Of a stretch of 64,000 nt of DNA, positions 7,368 through 15,597 are shown one piece after another. Each line of letters starts with the position of its first letter. Position 1 is the first letter of the stretch. Position numbers and translations under genes: made by a program. Below the pieces are notes generated by a model that did not search any database, was not told the DNA's origin, and was given only the letters and a program-made list of their open reading frames with translations. The DNA lies in assembly GCA_963578825.1 (NCBI GenBank), contig CAUZDW010000003.1, positions 62,001 through 126,000 on the forward strand. Reading direction: 5' to 3'. The DNA comes from JAJDNS01 sp963578825. GTDB taxonomy: Bacteria > Acidobacteriota > Vicinamibacteria > Fen-336.

Positions 7368-9020
7368 ATGCACGTCGACCTCGAGGCGCGTCTCAAGCGG
7401 CTGATGGTCTTCAGGGTGGTCATGGTGACCACTCTCCTCTTCATCGTGACCTCCGTCGAGGCGGTCTCGGAGACGCTCCTTCGGGTCAACCCGGCCTACT
7501 TCGTCATCGGCGCGACCTACGCACTGACCGTCGGACACGCCATTGCCCTTCGATTCGTCCCGTCGCGGTCGGTCCTTGCGTACGCGCAGGTCGTAGGAGA
7601 CCTCCTCGTCATCACCATTCTCGTCCTCGTGATGGGCGGGGTGCGCACCGGCTTTCTCATGCTCTACCCCCTCGCCGTCCTGTCCGCGACGATGCTGGTG
7701 CCTCGGCGCGAGGCCCTGTCGATCGCCGGCGTGGCGACACTGCTCTACGGCGCGCTTCTCACCGCCGTGCGGCTGGGCCTCATCTCTCCCCACGGCCTCG
7801 CGGACGTTCTCTACCTGGAGACCCGTGCGCTGTTCTACTCGACGTTCGTCCTCGGCGTGGCGTCGGCGACCGTGGCGGTCCTGGGCTCCTACCTCGCCGA
7901 GAGCGTCGTTGACGCGGGCCGTCAGCTGGAGAAGGCGGAGGTCGAGGTCGCGGACCTGCGCGAGGTCAATCAGGTCATCGTCGACAGCATCCAGAGCGGG
8001 CTCATCATGACAGACGCGGAGGGGCGCCTCCGTCACGTGAACGCGTTCGGTGAGGGGATCCTTGGTCGGAGGGCTGCCGTGCTGCGGAGCGAGCCCTTGC
8101 GCGAGGTCCTTGGCTCGGCGCTGCTCGGGCCGGCGGAGCTGCAGGCCCGAGCGGCGAGCCGGGCCCTGGCCCGGCTGGAGATCCGCTACCAGCACCCCGA
8201 GGGGGAGGTTCTCGATCTCGGGGTCACGGTGACGCCGCTGGCAACCGCCGAGGAGACCCACCGCGGGTACTTCGTCGTCTTTCAGGACCTCACCGATGTC
8301 CGCCGCCTCGAGGCCGAAGTGCGCACCAACGAGAAGCTGGCGGCGGTGGGGGAGATGGCGGCCCAGCTCGCACACGAGATTCGCAACCCCCTGGGCTCGA
8401 TCCGGGGATCGGCGCAGGTGCTGGCCGGCGAGCCCGGCTTCAGCGAAGAGCAGGGTCACCTCCTGACGATCATCTCGCGGGAGTCGAAGCGATTGTCCGA
8501 CACGCTCAACCAGTTCCTGTTCCAGGCCCGGTCGACGGTTCGCCCCCGGGACCCGGTGGACCTGCGGCCGCTCCTCGAGGAGGCCGTGACCCTCCTGCGC
8601 AACGGGACCGAGATCGGCCCCGAGCACTCTGTTCTTCTCGACGTGGACGACGGCCCGCACCTGTGTCTCGCCGATCCGCACCAGATCACCCAGGTCTTCT
8701 GGAACCTGGCCCGGAATGCGCTGGAAGCCATGCCGGACGGGGGCGTCCTCGACGTCCGACTGCGCCGGGTGGGGTCCGAGCTGGTCTTCACCGTTCGGGA
8801 TCAGGGGCGGGGCATGGCCCGAGAGGAGCAGCGACGGATCTTCGAGCCGTTCCAGTCCTCGAGCCCCATGGGCACGGGCCTGGGGCTGGCCATCGTCTAC
8901 CGAATCGTCCGCGAGCACGGCGGGGACATCCGGGTCCGCAGCGCCCCGGCGGAGGGGACCGAGGTCGAGGTTCGGCTTCCCCGGGTGGCCGTCGCGGAAC
9001 CGGTGGAGGCTCGCGGGTGA
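7368..9020 (+). CDS. pilS: Sensor histidine kinase PilS
   Basis: A 550-residue membrane kinase that, in studied systems, monitors pilin in the inner membrane and controls PilR. About six hydrophobic spans occupy residues 15-190, then a coiled linker, a PAS domain (residues ~205-320, with VDSIQSGLIMTDAEGRL), a HisKA domain with the phospho-accepting His336 in LAHEIRNPLGS, and an ATP-binding domain with NALEAMPDGG, DQGRGM and GTGLGLAIV. The six-span plus PAS layout matches PilS rather than NtrB. The stop overlaps the GTG start of pilR (GTGA), so sensor and regulator are made together. Confidence 0.9.
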   Translation: MHVDLEARLKRLMVFRVVMVTTLLFIVTSVEAVSETLLRVNPAYFVIGATYALTVGHAIALRFVPSRSVLAYAQVVGDLLVITILVLVMGGVRTGFLMLYPLAVLSATMLVPRREALSIAGVATLLYGALLTAVRLGLISPHGLADVLYLETRALFYSTFVLGVASATVAVLGSYLAESVVDAGRQLEKAEVEVADLREVNQVIVDSIQSGLIMTDAEGRLRHVNAFGEGILGRRAAVLRSEPLREVLGSALLGPAELQARAASRALARLEIRYQHPEGEVLDLGVTVTPLATAEETHRGYFVVFQDLTDVRRLEAEVRTNEKLAAVGEMAAQLAHEIRNPLGSIRGSAQVLAGEPGFSEEQGHLLTIISRESKRLSDTLNQFLFQARSTVRPRDPVDLRPLLEEAVTLLRNGTEIGPEHSVLLDVDDGPHLCLADPHQITQVFWNLARNALEAMPDGGVLDVRLRRVGSELVFTVRDQGRGMAREEQRRIFEPFQSSSPMGTGLGLAIVYRIVREHGGDIRVRSAPAEGTEVEVRLPRVAVAEPVEARG

Positions 9021-10387
9021 ACCACATACTCGTCGTCGACGACGAGCAGTCCATGCGCGAGATGCTCGCCATCATGCTCCGCAAGGAGGGGTACGAGGTC
9101 ACGGTGGCCGGCTCCCGGGCCCAGGCCGCCGGGGCGTTCGGCAACGAGACGATCGAGATGGTGATCACCGACGTGAGGCTGACGGACGGGGACGGCATCG
9201 AGATCCTTCGCCACGTCAAGGCTGCCGCGCCGGAAACGATCGTGATCGTCATGACGGCCTTCGGAACGACCGAGACCGCGGTCGCGGCTCGCAAGCTCGG
9301 GGCCGAGGCCTACGTCCTGAAGCCCTTCGACGTCGACGAGCTGCGGATCGTCGTCCGCGACGCCTTCGCCAACCGCCGCCTGCGCGAGGAGAACGTGATC
9401 CTCAAGCGGGAGGTCGGACAGATCCACGGCCTCGATCACGTGGTCGGGACCTCCTCGGTGATGGCGTCGCTGTTCGAGATGGTCCGTGCGGTGGCTCCCA
9501 CCAGCTCGACCATCCTCATCACCGGAGAGAGCGGCACCGGAAAGGAGCTGGTGGCCAGAGCCATCCACGGCCTCTCGGGTCGTGCCGATGGAGCCTTCGT
9601 GAGCATCAACTGCGGAGCTCTCCCGGACACGCTGCTCGAGAGCGAGCTCTTCGGCCACGTCAAGGGAGCCTTCACCGACGCGCGCCAGTCCAAGAAGGGC
9701 CTCTTCGAGGCCGCGCACGGCGGGACGCTCTTCCTGGACGAGGTCGGGGAGACCTCGCCTCCGATGCAGGTGAAGCTCCTGCGCGCCTTGCAGGAGCGGC
9801 GCATTCGACGGCTGGGCGGCACGGAGGAGACCGACGTCGACGTCCGGGTGATCGCCGCGACGAACGTCCCGCTGGAAGACCTGGTCCGGGATAAGCGTTT
9901 TCGGGAGGACCTCTTCTATCGGCTGCAGGTCATCCCGATCCGAGCGCCTCCCCTGCGGGAGCGCCGGGAGGACATCCGGCTGCTGGCCGAGCATTTCCTC
10001 GGCAAGTTCGGGCGACAAATGAGGAAACCGGTCGCCGAGATCTCCGAGGAGGCGCTCGTCCTTCTCGAGAGACACTCGTGGCCCGGCAACGTCCGGGAGC
10101 TCGAGAACGTCATCGAACGGGCCGTGGCCCTGGAGACCACCGGCACGGTGGGGCCGGAGCGATTGCCCGAACCGCTCCAGGACCCCGCACGCGGGGATTC
10201 GGCGCCGCTCATCGGCCCGGGCTTCAGCCTGGACGCGCATCTCAAGTCGCTCGAGGCCCGGCTTCTGAATGAGGCGCTGGAGTCGGCCGATGGCGACCGA
10301 GCCGAGGCGGCCCGGCTCCTCGGGGTGTCTCCGCGTTCTCTCCGGTACCTGGTGCAGAAGCACGCGGCGCACGCGGACAAGAATTGA
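9017..10387 (+). CDS. pilR: Sigma-54-dependent response regulator PilR
   Basis: A 456-residue NtrC-family activator. Receiver domain with Asp52 in ITDVRLTDGDG; AAA+ domain with Walker A GESGTGKE, the sigma-54 contact loop as GAFTDA, a Walker B region GTLFLDEVGE and RxDLFYRL; C-terminal Fis-type helix-turn-helix (DRAEAARLLGVSPRSLRYL). GAFTDA differs from the classical GAFTGA at one position; this variant occurs in the family. The GTG start at 9017 overlaps the pilS stop. Directly downstream lie TGTC-type repeats and a -24/-12 promoter in front of pilA, the expected target. Confidence 0.92.
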   Translation: MNHILVVDDEQSMREMLAIMLRKEGYEVTVAGSRAQAAGAFGNETIEMVITDVRLTDGDGIEILRHVKAAAPETIVIVMTAFGTTETAVAARKLGAEAYVLKPFDVDELRIVVRDAFANRRLREENVILKREVGQIHGLDHVVGTSSVMASLFEMVRAVAPTSSTILITGESGTGKELVARAIHGLSGRADGAFVSINCGALPDTLLESELFGHVKGAFTDARQSKKGLFEAAHGGTLFLDEVGETSPPMQVKLLRALQERRIRRLGGTEETDVDVRVIAATNVPLEDLVRDKRFREDLFYRLQVIPIRAPPLRERREDIRLLAEHFLGKFGRQMRKPVAEISEEALVLLERHSWPGNVRELENVIERAVALETTGTVGPERLPEPLQDPARGDSAPLIGPGFSLDAHLKSLEARLLNEALESADGDRAEAARLLGVSPRSLRYLVQKHAAHADKN

Positions 10388-10406
10388 CATTCTGACAAAA
10401 AGTGTC
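10385..10406. promoter_or_regulatory. Candidate PilR binding repeats upstream of pilA
   Basis: TGACA at 10385-10389 and 10393-10397 is followed by the inverted copy GTGTC at 10402-10406. PilR of Pseudomonas is known to bind repeated TGTC-type sites upstream of pilA. The repeats lie about 75-90 bp upstream of the -24 element, a usual enhancer distance. Assignment to PilR is inferred. Confidence 0.45.
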
Positions 10407-10472
10407 GGTCATGGTCGAGCCTGCTTCCGCTGTAAGTTATTTGAATCAAGATAGTTATGAGATCAGAGATGC

Positions 10473-10488
10473 TGGCATATGACTTGCA
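10473..10488 (+). promoter_or_regulatory. Sigma-54 (-24/-12) promoter of pilA
   Basis: TGGCATATGACTTGCA matches the sigma-54 consensus TGGCACG-N4-TTGCA with GG and GC separated by exactly 10 nt. The transcription start is expected near 10499, about 44 nt before the pilA ATG. It lies between the gene for the enhancer-binding protein PilR and the pilin gene. Confidence 0.8.
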
Positions 10489-10542
10489 ACGAACGAGCAC
10501 CGGCTAAAGTTCTTGCACTGCCGAGAAGGAAGGTTGAGCGAA

Positions 10543-11091
10543 ATGAAGAACCAGAAGGGTTTCACCCTTATCGAGCTGCTGATCGTCGTCGCGATCATCG
10601 GCATCATCGCCGCGATCGCGATCCCCAGCTTGCTGCGGGCTCGCGTCTCCGCGAACGAGGCCGCTACGATCGGTGACATCCGTACCGTCATCTCGTCGCA
10701 GGCGGCGTATCAGTCGGCCAACGGTGGCTGGTTTGAGGGCACTTTCACGTGCCTGAACGGCCCGTTCAACGGCTGCATCCCGAGCTACCCCACGAACGCC
10801 CCGACGTTCCTCGACAGCCAGCTGGCCAGCCTGTTGTCCAAGTCGGGCTACGATCGCTCGTTCCTGGGCGGCCAGACGCCGACGACCGTCAACACGAACA
10901 TCGCGTCCCCTTCCGCCACCACGTCATACGTCTACTGGGCGACTCCGACGAGCAGCGGCCAGACCGGCGTCCGCGGCTTCGCGGGTGACTCGAGCGGCAT
11001 CCTGTGCTTCAGCACCGACGGCCTCAACGCCACGACCATCGGTACCATCAGTCTGGACACGAATAACGCCACCTGCAACGTCCTCCAGTAG
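10543..11091 (+). CDS. pilA: Major type IV pilin PilA
   Basis: A 182-residue prepilin. ATG 10543 is preferred over an upstream ATG because it yields the six-residue leader MKNQKG, cleaved by PilD before Phe+1, and has GAAGGAAGG upstream. The mature N-terminal helix (FTLIELLIVVAIIGIIAAIA) carries Glu+5, needed for assembly. The globular domain is Gly/Ser/Thr-rich with four cysteines: a short pair in CLNGPFNGC and a long-range C-terminal pair between GILCF and NATCNVLQ, like the D-region loop of other pilins. The last residues NVLQ are shared with the second pilin downstream. Expression is expected from the sigma-54 promoter 55-70 nt upstream under PilR control. Confidence 0.93.
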   Translation: MKNQKGFTLIELLIVVAIIGIIAAIAIPSLLRARVSANEAATIGDIRTVISSQAAYQSANGGWFEGTFTCLNGPFNGCIPSYPTNAPTFLDSQLASLLSKSGYDRSFLGGQTPTTVNTNIASPSATTSYVYWATPTSSGQTGVRGFAGDSSGILCFSTDGLNATTIGTISLDTNNATCNVLQ

Positions 11092-11120
11092 GACGACGGC
11101 AGGCTTGGAGTGAGCTAGGG

Positions 11121-11153
11121 CGGTCCGGGGGGGCGTCGCCTCTCCCCGGACCG
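11121..11153 (+). other. Stable hairpin between the two pilin genes
   Basis: A perfect 10-bp GC-rich stem (11121-11130 with 11144-11153) and a 13-nt loop, without a T run. It lies 30 nt after the pilA stop and 25 nt before the second pilin. Such a structure could protect the pilA message from 3' decay and lower expression of the second pilin. Confidence 0.55.
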
Positions 11154-11177
11154 GGCCCCGCACGTAAGGAGGCGATC

Positions 11178-11738
11178 ATGACATGCCGCGTGTCCCGCGA
11201 GCCGGGCTTCACCCTTATCGAGCTACTGATCGTCGTGGCGATCATCGGGATCATAGCCGCCATCGCGATCCCGAGTCTCCTGCGGGCCCGGATCTCGGCC
11301 AACGAGTCGGCGACCGTCGGAGACATCCGCACCCTCATCTCGGCGCAAGCCACGTACAACGCCGCGAACGGCGGCTGGTACGATAGCGCCCTGTCCTGCC
11401 TTAACGCGCCGTTTTCGGGATGCATCCCGGCCTATCCCACCAACTCGCCGACGTTCCTCGACAGCCAGCTGGGTAGCTTGCAGACGAAATCGGGATACGC
11501 CCGCTCGTACCAGGGCGGCACGACACCGGGCGGGCTCAACACCACGATCAACTCGGCCTCGAGCGTGACGTCCTATGTCTACTGGGCCACTCCGGTTGCC
11601 GGGGGCCAGACCGGGACCCGGGGCTTCGCCGGCGACTCCAGCGGCGGCATGTGCTTCAACACTACGGGCCAGGTCGCGGCGACGGTCGGAAACGTGCTGC
11701 TGAACTACAACGATCCGACGTGTAACGTCCTCCAGTAG
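11178..11738 (+). CDS. Second type IV pilin, tandem paralogue of PilA
   Basis: A 186-residue prepilin very similar to the gene before it: the same mature helix beginning FTLIELLIVV, the motif GDIRTLISAQATYNAANGGW, all four cysteines at matching places, and the ending CNVLQ. The leader is longer (10 residues, MTCRVSREPG) and includes a cysteine. AAGGAGG before ATG 11178 is a near-ideal ribosome site, so it is probably translated well if the transcript passes the hairpin upstream. It may be an alternative major pilin or a minor subunit made at a different level; the sequence does not decide. Confidence 0.9.
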   Translation: MTCRVSREPGFTLIELLIVVAIIGIIAAIAIPSLLRARISANESATVGDIRTLISAQATYNAANGGWYDSALSCLNAPFSGCIPAYPTNSPTFLDSQLGSLQTKSGYARSYQGGTTPGGLNTTINSASSVTSYVYWATPVAGGQTGTRGFAGDSSGGMCFNTTGQVAATVGNVLLNYNDPTCNVLQ

Positions 11739-11766
11739 CCGCCTTGTCGTGAAGCGGTGCGGTCGC

Positions 11767-11772
11767 TACACT
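11767..11772 (+). promoter_or_regulatory. -10 element giving a probable leaderless transcript
   Basis: TACACT, preceded by CGC, ends 8 nt before ATG 11781. Transcription would begin at or within 2 nt of the start codon. No ribosome binding site precedes the ATG, which agrees with leaderless translation. Confidence 0.45.
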
Positions 11773-11780
11773 CCTCCCGC

Positions 11781-12737
11781 ATGGAGGAGCCGCCACCCCT
11801 CGTCACGCGAGGGCTGACCAAGAGCTACCGCGTCGGCCACATCCGTCAGTCCTTCCGCCCCGCCCTCGTCGACCTCGATCTCGAGGTGCGTCGGGGTGAG
11901 GTCCTCGGCTACGTCGGGCCCAACGGCTCGGGAAAGACGACCACACTCAAGCTCCTGACCGGCCTTCTGCGACCCGACGCGGGTGAGGTCCGGTTCTTCG
12001 GCGAGCCTCTCGAGTCCCGAGCCTGGCGTCATCGAGTCGGATATCTCCCCGAGCACCCGTACTTGTACGACTATCTCACCCCGGCCGAGTACCTCGATTA
12101 CGCGGGACGCTTGTTCGGAATCCCCGGGGCCGAACGGCGCGAGAAGCGGCGCGAGCTGCTTGCCCTCGTCGGGCTGGAGCGTTCCGCAGACCTCCCGATG
12201 CGGCGCTTCTCCAAGGGCATGCTGCAGAGAGTGGGTGTCGCACAGGCCCTGGTCAACGATCCGGAGCTTCTTCTCCTCGACGAGCCCATGTCCGGACTCG
12301 ACCCGCTGGGCCGCCGGCTCGTCCGAAACCTGATCCTGGAGCTGCGCCGGGCCGGGAAGACGGTGCTCTTCTCGACGCACATCCTCTCCGACGCGGAGAC
12401 GCTGTGCGATCGGGTAGCGGTCCTGCGTGCGGGCCGGCTCGTCCGCGTCGGCGCCCTCGGGGAGATGCTCGATGAGAGCGCTGCGCAGATGGAGGTCCTC
12501 GTCGCCACGCCCGCGGCCGGCCTCCCGCAGATCGACGGCGCGACCCTCCGCGAGACCCTCGGCGACCGCGCCCGGATCGAGGTCGGGGAGAAGGACCTCG
12601 TGCGGGTCATCGGCGCCATCGACTCGGCCGGCGGCCGCGTGCTCTCCGTGCAGCCGTTGCGGCAGTCGCTGGAGGAGTACTTCTTTCGGGAGATGGGCGG
12701 CGAGCGGGGAGGAGGCAACCCTTGGGGGGAGGGCTGA
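11781..12737 (+). CDS. ABC transporter ATPase, PilH-like
   Basis: A 318-residue ABC ATPase. Walker A GPNGSGKTTT, Q-loop region VGYLPEHPYLYDYLT, signature as FSKGMLQRVG (variant of LSGGQ, common in ABC-2 exporters), Walker B ELLLLDEPMSGLDP, H-loop STHILSD, followed by a C-terminal regulatory tail. ATG 11781 is preferred to an ATG eight codons upstream because of the -10 element ending at 11772. It begins a three-gene coupled unit (ATPase, permease, TPR protein) right after the pilins. In Myxococcus xanthus the same place holds pilG-pilH-pilI, an ABC system needed for pilus assembly, so a PilH role is inferred from synteny. Confidence 0.8.
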   Translation: MEEPPPLVTRGLTKSYRVGHIRQSFRPALVDLDLEVRRGEVLGYVGPNGSGKTTTLKLLTGLLRPDAGEVRFFGEPLESRAWRHRVGYLPEHPYLYDYLTPAEYLDYAGRLFGIPGAERREKRRELLALVGLERSADLPMRRFSKGMLQRVGVAQALVNDPELLLLDEPMSGLDPLGRRLVRNLILELRRAGKTVLFSTHILSDAETLCDRVAVLRAGRLVRVGALGEMLDESAAQMEVLVATPAAGLPQIDGATLRETLGDRARIEVGEKDLVRVIGAIDSAGGRVLSVQPLRQSLEEYFFREMGGERGGGNPWGEG

Positions 12738-13498
12738 GCCGCGTGGTCGCGGTGGCGGCCAACACCTTCCGGGAGACCGTCCGGGAGCGGGTGCTCTACA
12801 ACCTGGTCTTCTTCGCCATTCTCATGACCCTGTCGGGTCTCCTCGTCGGACAGCTCTCGATCCGACAGGACGAGAAGGTCCTGAAGGACATCGGGCTCGC
12901 GGCGATGGACCTGTTCGGCACCTTCATCGCCGTCTTCATTGGCGTGGGTCTCGTCAGCAAGGAGATCGAGCGTCGATCCCTCTACCTGCTCCTCGCCAAG
13001 CCCCTGTCCCGGGGGGAGTTCTTCCTCGGCAAGTTTGCGGGTCTGGTCTTCACCCTCCTGGTCAACCTCGGGGTGATGACAGGCGGGCTCTACATGACGC
13101 TCGTGGCGACCGGCCGGGGGGCCGACCCGATCCTGCTCACCGCGATCTATCCGATCTTCCTTGGCCTGGTCATCGTGGTGGCCTTCGCGATGTTGTTCTC
13201 GACGCTGACGTCGTCCACCCTGGCCTCGATTCTCACTGTGGGGGTCGTCGTCGCGGGCCGTTTCTCGGACGTCGTCCGGAACATGCGCCAGGTCCTTCCC
13301 GGGGCGCCAGCCTGGCTGGTCGACGGCCTCTACGCGATCATCCCGGATTTTCGAGGCCTGGATTTCAAGAGTCAGGTCACCTACGGTGATCCGGTTCCCG
13401 GCGACGTGCTGCTCTTCGTGAGCCTCTACGCCGCGGCCTACGTCGCCGTCGTCCTCGGTCTGGGCCTGGCCTCGTTCCGCTCGAAGGACTTTCAATGA
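12722..13498 (+). CDS. ABC-2 type permease, PilI-like
   Basis: A 258-residue membrane protein with six predicted spans. It contains the typical ABC-2 segments VAANTFRETVRERVLYNLVFF near the N-terminus and GLVSKEIERRSLYLLLAKPLSR after the second span. The TTG start at 12722 overlaps the end of the ATPase gene; GTG 12743 is an alternative. It should pair with the ATPase encoded immediately upstream. The cargo is unknown; synteny with Myxococcus suggests it serves pilus assembly. Confidence 0.75.
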   Translation: MGGGLSRVVAVAANTFRETVRERVLYNLVFFAILMTLSGLLVGQLSIRQDEKVLKDIGLAAMDLFGTFIAVFIGVGLVSKEIERRSLYLLLAKPLSRGEFFLGKFAGLVFTLLVNLGVMTGGLYMTLVATGRGADPILLTAIYPIFLGLVIVVAFAMLFSTLTSSTLASILTVGVVVAGRFSDVVRNMRQVLPGAPAWLVDGLYAIIPDFRGLDFKSQVTYGDPVPGDVLLFVSLYAAAYVAVVLGLGLASFRSKDFQ

Positions 13499-14355
13499 CG
13501 TGGCGGCTCGCGGTCCTGCTGCTTGTCCTCGCCCCCGTCGTGGTCTGGAGCCACTCGAAGCTGGACGGGCGCCTGGGGGCTCGCGCGGACGAGGAAGTGC
13601 TCTACCTCTGGACCGGCAACCAGGTCCGCGTGTTGTTTCCAGGGTTCGAGGGCCTGGCTGCGGACGTGTACTGGCTGCGCACCGTGCAGTACTTCGGCGG
13701 GCAGAAGGCCTTTACACAGGGGAGGGACTTCGCGCTGCTTCGGCCCCTGATCGAGATCACCACGACCCTGGACCCTCGTCTGGAGATAGCCTACCGCTAC
13801 GGTGCGGTGTTCCTGTCCGAGTCCCCACCGGGTGGCGCTGGCCGGCCGAAGGAGGGCATCGAGGTGCTCGAGAAGGGTACCCGGAATCTGCCCGGATCCT
13901 GGCGGCTCCGGCAGCACCTGGGCTTTTTTCATTTTCTTTATCTGAAGGACGCCCACACCGCGGCGGCAGTCCTCGAAGAGGCGGCGGAGCTGCCGGGTGC
14001 AGCCTTCTGGCTGAAGACCCTTGCCGCAGAGCTCCTCTCGAAAGGCGGTGACCGCGCTGCCTCCCGGGAGATGTGGCAGCGGTTGCACGACCAGTCCGAG
14101 GAAGGGATCCTGCGGAAGAACGCCGAGCAGCAACTGGCCATCCTCGACTCGCTCGATCGGGCCGACCAGCTAGCGGTCGTGGTCGAGGAGTTCGGGCGTC
14201 AGCGCGGCAGACGGCCTCGCGACCTGGAGGAGCTGCGCTCCTCCAGGCTGTGGCGAGGGCCGCTCGAAGACCTGAGAGGCACACCCTTCCGCTATGATGA
14301 GTCGAGTGGGCAGGTGTCCATCGCGCGAGAGTCGTTGATGTGGCGCCCGCGCTGA
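13495..14355 (+). CDS. Membrane-anchored TPR-like protein beside the ABC transporter (PilG position)
   Basis: A 286-residue protein coupled to the permease by an ATGA overlap. One N-terminal membrane anchor (residues ~4-20) is followed by a mostly helical region with GLAADVYWLRTVQYFGGQ, TLDPRLEIAYRYGAVFL and further helix pairs that look like degenerate TPR repeats. This type is found with pilus-linked ABC ATPase and permease genes in delta-proteobacteria and acidobacteria. M. xanthus PilG is a membrane-attached accessory of PilH/PilI; equivalence is by position and size, not by shared motifs I can name. Confidence 0.6.
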   Translation: MTWRLAVLLLVLAPVVVWSHSKLDGRLGARADEEVLYLWTGNQVRVLFPGFEGLAADVYWLRTVQYFGGQKAFTQGRDFALLRPLIEITTTLDPRLEIAYRYGAVFLSESPPGGAGRPKEGIEVLEKGTRNLPGSWRLRQHLGFFHFLYLKDAHTAAAVLEEAAELPGAAFWLKTLAAELLSKGGDRAASREMWQRLHDQSEEGILRKNAEQQLAILDSLDRADQLAVVVEEFGRQRGRRPRDLEELRSSRLWRGPLEDLRGTPFRYDESSGQVSIARESLMWRPR

Positions 14356-14366
14356 GGAGACAAGAC

Positions 14367-14846
14367 ATGACCCGACCGTGGCTGGCCACCCTTTCGCTCA
14401 CGCTGGTGGCCCTGGTCGCACCCGCCGGAGCCGCGCCCCCCAGCTCGCCGTCGAAGGGAGACGTGATCCCGGCGTTCGAGTCCCTTGGCATCGACGGCAA
14501 GGCGCACAGGTTGGACTTTCCCGAGGGCTCGAAGACGGTCCTGCTCTTCTTCCTGAGCGGCTGCCCGACCTGCCACAAGATGATCCCCGAGTGGAACCGG
14601 GCCTACGGCCGCCGGCCCGAGGGCCTGGAGGTGGTGGGCGTGATCATGGACCAGGAGCCGCCGGGGTTCTGGTCCACGATCGAGATCGCGTTTCCCGTGG
14701 TGCGCTCTCCGGGGCGAGAGTTCCTGCGCAGTCTCAACGTGAACCGGGCGCCGCTCACGCTTCGGGTCGTCGGTGGCGGCACCGTCGAGGATCTGGCCCT
14801 CGGGGTCACCGACCCCATCCGTATCGGCGAGCTGTTCAGACCGTAG
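14367..14846 (+). CDS. Exported thioredoxin-like (TlpA/redoxin) protein
   Basis: A 159-residue protein with a Sec signal peptide (residues 1-23, ending PAGAAP) and a thioredoxin fold whose active site CPTC sits in FFLSGCPTCHKMIPEW. A cis-Pro loop is seen at NRAPLTLRV. It probably acts as a periplasmic disulfide reductase or oxidase. ATG 14367 follows the TPR gene by 11 nt, so it is likely co-transcribed. Both pilins upstream have four conserved cysteines, so a role in pilin disulfide chemistry is possible but unproven. The last 11 bases overlap the convergent methyltransferase. Confidence 0.75.
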   Translation: MTRPWLATLSLTLVALVAPAGAAPPSSPSKGDVIPAFESLGIDGKAHRLDFPEGSKTVLLFFLSGCPTCHKMIPEWNRAYGRRPEGLEVVGVIMDQEPPGFWSTIEIAFPVVRSPGREFLRSLNVNRAPLTLRVVGGGTVEDLALGVTDPIRIGELFRP

Positions 14847-15597
14847 TGGAGGCGAGCGGCCCGGAGCGCGACTCCCAGACGAGAAGCGCGCGCAGCGCCG
14901 TGAGCGGCACGAGGGGCCGGCTCAGACGGTCGAGCAGCAGGAGTGGCCGCACGAGCCCCCCGGGCAGCAGCGAGCGCTCCCGGAAACCGAGACTCAGCAG
15001 GTAGGCAAGCGTGTTCGACCGCCGCCACCGTGGCGGCTCGAAGCCGAGGTGTCTCCAGTCCCGGGGCGGCGTGTGCCGCACGAGGCGCCAGGGGATGGCG
15101 GCGTTGCCGTCGAAGCTGTCCTTTCCAGGGGGAAAGGGGTCCCAGGGATCGACACCAAGGCTGCAGTCCTCCTGGTGCAGGAAACGGTAGATCACCCAGC
15201 CGAGAGGCGTGATCCAGGGCTCGACGAGCCGGAGCTCTCCGATGCCGCCCAGCACGCGCGCGGCTTCGCGGAAGAAGTCGGCCGGCCGGGGCAGGTGGTG
15301 AAGCACGTCGAGGCCGACGACCGCATGGATGCTGCCGGTCGCCAGGGGCAGCTGGCGGGCGTCGGCAACCAGGTCGTTCCAGGGAGCGCGAAGGAGGTCG
15401 GACGAGATCCAGACGAGATCCGGCCGCTCCTCTCGGGCGACCGGGGCCAGCAGGCCCGGGCCCGAGCCCACCTCGAGGACACGGGCCCCGTCCGGGAGAC
15501 CGGAGAGCAGCTGATCGAACCACACGCGATAGACCGCGCGGAGCTCGGGCTTGCCGTCCCAGAGCCGCCGGTGCTCTTCCAGGCGTTCGAGGCTCAT
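14836..15597 (-). CDS. SAM-dependent class I methyltransferase
   Basis: A 253-residue protein with a Methyltransf_11-type fold: motif I VLEVGSGPGLLAP, an acidic residue after strand 2 (WISSDLL), and VVGLDVLHHLPRP at motif III. The C-terminal third lacks features I recognise. Its ATG overlaps the stop of the YfhO-like gene upstream (ATGA), so it is the last gene of a coupled minus-strand unit with glycan functions. The substrate could be a sugar or a lipid-linked intermediate; the sequence does not say. Confidence 0.75.
   Translation of the reverse strand: MSLERLEEHRRLWDGKPELRAVYRVWFDQLLSGLPDGARVLEVGSGPGLLAPVAREERPDLVWISSDLLRAPWNDLVADARQLPLATGSIHAVVGLDVLHHLPRPADFFREAARVLGGIGELRLVEPWITPLGWVIYRFLHQEDCSLGVDPWDPFPPGKDSFDGNAAIPWRLVRHTPPRDWRHLGFEPPRWRRSNTLAYLLSLGFRERSLLPGGLVRPLLLLDRLSRPLVPLTALRALLVWESRSGPLASTTV

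Noticed and set aside
8663..9016. N-terminal extension of pilR
   Set aside because: It is the shifted frame of pilS; GTG 9017 gives a normal receiver domain.
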